Positions 5,575 through 6,617 of a DNA stretch of 6,617 nucleotides are shown here, one piece after another. The DNA comes from JAXLQL01 sp046331625 (GTDB taxonomy: Bacteria; Acidobacteriota; Terriglobia; Bryobacterales; Bryobacteraceae). How positions within the stretch are numbered: the first letter of the stretch is position 1; every line of letters begins with the position of its first letter. Where the stretch lies: contig JAXLQL010000067.1 in assembly GCA_046331625.1 (NCBI GenBank), positions 1-6,617 on the forward strand, read 5' to 3'. A model generated the notes under the pieces. The model did not search any database and was not told the origin of the DNA. It worked only from the letters and a program-made list of their open reading frames with translations. The position numbers and the translations under genes were made by a program.

Positions 5575-6260
5575 CGCCGCACCTCCGGTTGCACCCGCAC
5601 ATCCACCGGGATCACGAACTCGACCTGCGCGGGCTCGCCTTCGCGCAGATGCACTGTCTTGCGGAACAGCCCCGCCGAGCGGTGCCACACGGCGACTGGG
5701 CGGTCGCCCGCCGGGATGCCCGTAAGGCGGAAACGGCCGTCCGCTCCTGGCCGCGCGCTCCAACGGTTCGGAGTCACCACCACGGTCGCGCTCATGTTCG
5801 CATGTAGATGGCAGTAGACCTCGACGATGCCGGGCGCGGTGAAGTTCACGGTCCGCGTCTCGCCCTTGGGGAAGTAGCCAAGGTCGAACGGCCGCGTCTT
5901 CGACAGCGAGAACACGTTGTGGAAGATCGGGTCCTGGTTCGGGAACGACACGGTCGCCCCGCGCGGCACGATGAGAAGGCCGGGCTCGAACTGACGCCCG
6001 CGCTGCACGATCTCGCGCACCGGGCCGCCGGTCTCGCGCTCATCGATCCCTTCGAGATAGATCGCCACTCGCGACAGCTCGTCGTCATCGGTTGCGGTGG
6101 ATGCCAGCGGTACCGCGACACCGCGCTGATATGCGGTGGCCGGCAGCGCCACTCGCTGGCGCGTGAGCCGCTTGGTGATCCGGATGACACCCTCGACATC
6201 GGCGCCGAGCGCAGACACTGCGAGTGACAGCAGCGTAAGGCATCGCACAGTCCGGCGCAT
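5571..6260 (-). CDS. Exported cupredoxin with carboxypeptidase-regulatory-like tail (methylamine-utilization-protein-like)
   Basis: The 229-residue product has a Sec signal peptide (MRRTVRCLTLLSLAVSALGA, cleavage about residue 20). The cupredoxin domain at about 86-164 carries type-1 copper ligands H114 (PIFHNVFS), C150 and H153 (VYCHLHANM) and M156. Segments FEPGLLIVPRGATVSFPNQD and GETRTVNFTAPG are the usual plastocyanin/azurin strands. Residues about 170-218 (GADGRFRLTGIPAGDRPVAVWH... VEFVIP) resemble a carboxypeptidase-regulatory-like beta-sandwich. It should be a periplasmic copper electron carrier or copper-binding protein. The ATG at 6260 has GGGAG close by. The TGA overlaps the next ATG, and the tail's VQPE codons double as the ribosome site for the next cistron. 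It heads the gene cluster down to 2497; no clear promoter is seen in 6261-6344. Confidence 0.85.
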   Translation of the reverse strand: MRRTVRCLTLLSLAVSALGADVEGVIRITKRLTRQRVALPATAYQRGVAVPLASTATDDDELSRVAIYLEGIDERETGGPVREIVQRGRQFEPGLLIVPRGATVSFPNQDPIFHNVFSLSKTRPFDLGYFPKGETRTVNFTAPGIVEVYCHLHANMSATVVVTPNRWSARPGADGRFRLTGIPAGDRPVAVWHRSAGLFRKTVHLREGEPAQVEFVIPVDVRVQPEVRR

Positions 6261-6344
6261 CTCTCCCGTAGTGTTCGGCTGGAATGCGCGGCCTGTTTAG
6301 CCGTTGGGTGGATTCCCTACTGCGTCCTAAGAGGGACCACTGAC

Positions 6345-6617
6345 TCAGGCGTCGACGTGATCGGAGAAGAAGCGGTCCAGCCGCGCCTTGTGCTGCTTGC
6401 TCAGGTGGCTCGACATCTCCTGCATTTCGGACTTGCGCATGGGGCGCCACGCCTTGGCTACCTTGAGATTCTCGTCGATGTATTCGAGCTTGGGCATACC
6501 GAGCACGGCGCAGGCCACGGGGAGCGAGAGCGAGTAGCTGATCAGCTTCTCGATGGGCGCGGAGTTAACCAAGCCCTCTTGCCCGAAGATCTTCATGGCG
6601 GTGACGCCCATCTTCTT
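6345..6617 (-). CDS. Aldo/keto reductase family protein (C-terminal fragment)
   Basis: Ninety codons plus stop, open through the right edge. The sequence KMGVTAMKIFGQEGLV... EKLISYSLSLPVACAVLGMP followed by YIDENLKVAKAWRPM is the C-terminal part of a cytoplasmic aldo/keto reductase. The VxxxKIFG segment and the PVACAVLGM strand form the last part of the TIM barrel near the NADPH site, followed by a Lys-rich C-terminal helix (SKQHKARLDRFFSDH). Catalytic Tyr/Lys/Asp/His lie outside the window. It is separated from the cupredoxin gene by 84 bp with no strong terminator, so read-through cannot be excluded. Confidence 0.85.
   Translation of the reverse strand, partial: KKMGVTAMKIFGQEGLVNSAPIEKLISYSLSLPVACAVLGMPKLEYIDENLKVAKAWRPMRKSEMQEMSSHLSKQHKARLDRFFSDHVDA

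Larger units (their letters stand above)
5181..5786 (-). repeat. Three-unit tandem duplication spanning the cupredoxin/sensor gene junction
   Basis: Each unit carries the end of the cupredoxin gene, its embedded ribosome site (CAACCGGAGG), the ATGA stop/start overlap and the first six codons of the sensor gene (MKLSQR or MKLSHR). Units are 5557-5786 (230 nt, parental), 5333-5556 (224 nt) and 5181-5332 (152 nt). The repeat joins sensor codon 6 to cupredoxin codon 159, near a short AGCGC present at both ends. Size differences (-6 and -78 nt) are multiples of three. Confidence 0.9.

Noticed and set aside
4510..5725. Plus-strand ORFs opposite the sensor and duplicated region
   Set aside because: Low-complexity Arg/Ser/Pro/Ala translations with no domain pattern; the minus strand carries clear domains.
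5181..5786. Tandem repeats as a CRISPR array
   Set aside because: Units are 150-230 nt, coding-derived and diverged, without short identical repeats and unique spacers.
6261..6344. Terminator or promoter between the aldo/keto reductase and cupredoxin genes
   Set aside because: Only weak 4-bp stems (CGGC...GCCG; GTCC...GGAC), no T-run and no good -10/-35 pair.

Overview
The window is high-GC DNA whose gene content and protein style fit an Acidobacteriota genome of the Solibacter/Bryobacter type. That assignment is an inference from familiar-looking PurQ, ankyrin and aldo/keto reductase sequences, not from a search. Nearly everything reads on the minus strand; one gene reads on the plus strand.

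Layout from left to right. Positions 1-96 hold the 5' end of purQ (minus). A short intergenic stretch follows with an imperfect palindrome and two back-to-back GC-rich hairpins. Next come a small basic-tailed protein resembling the UvrD/PcrA C-terminal Tudor-like domain (182-409, with a consensus TATAAT almost touching its start codon) and an ankyrin-repeat protein (427-1443). Divergent from the latter is a short homocysteine S-methyltransferase-like gene (1485-2165, plus) that ends early and lacks the zinc-cysteine motifs; about 60 coding-like codons follow its stop in the same frame. It converges on a minus-strand gene cluster transcribed from about 6260 to 2497.

The cluster, in transcription order, encodes an exported cupredoxin with a carboxypeptidase-regulatory-like tail (5571-6260), two small chimeric ORFs made by tandem duplication (5347-5574 and 5195-5350), an inner-membrane protein with a periplasmic sensor and the first part of a HAMP domain (4251-5198), the rest of the HAMP plus a complete HD-GYP c-di-GMP phosphodiesterase domain (3575-4249), and an outer-membrane beta-barrel protein (2497-3597). 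The sensor and HD-GYP parts are one protein split by a +1-type frameshift near 4331; removing one base gives a continuous protein of about 540 residues. The junctions overlap (ATGA, or 23 nt), so these genes are probably co-transcribed. A reasonable inference is a periplasmic copper/redox protein, a c-di-GMP-degrading sensor and an outer-membrane protein acting together. The right edge (6345-6617) is the C-terminus of an aldo/keto reductase.

The most unusual structure is two separate partial 3'-end tandem duplications on the same strand. One lies at the cupredoxin/sensor junction (three units, 5181-5786). Its indels keep each mini-ORF open and coupled by ATGA to the next. The other lies just after the barrel gene (2357-2494) and has decayed with frame-breaking indels.
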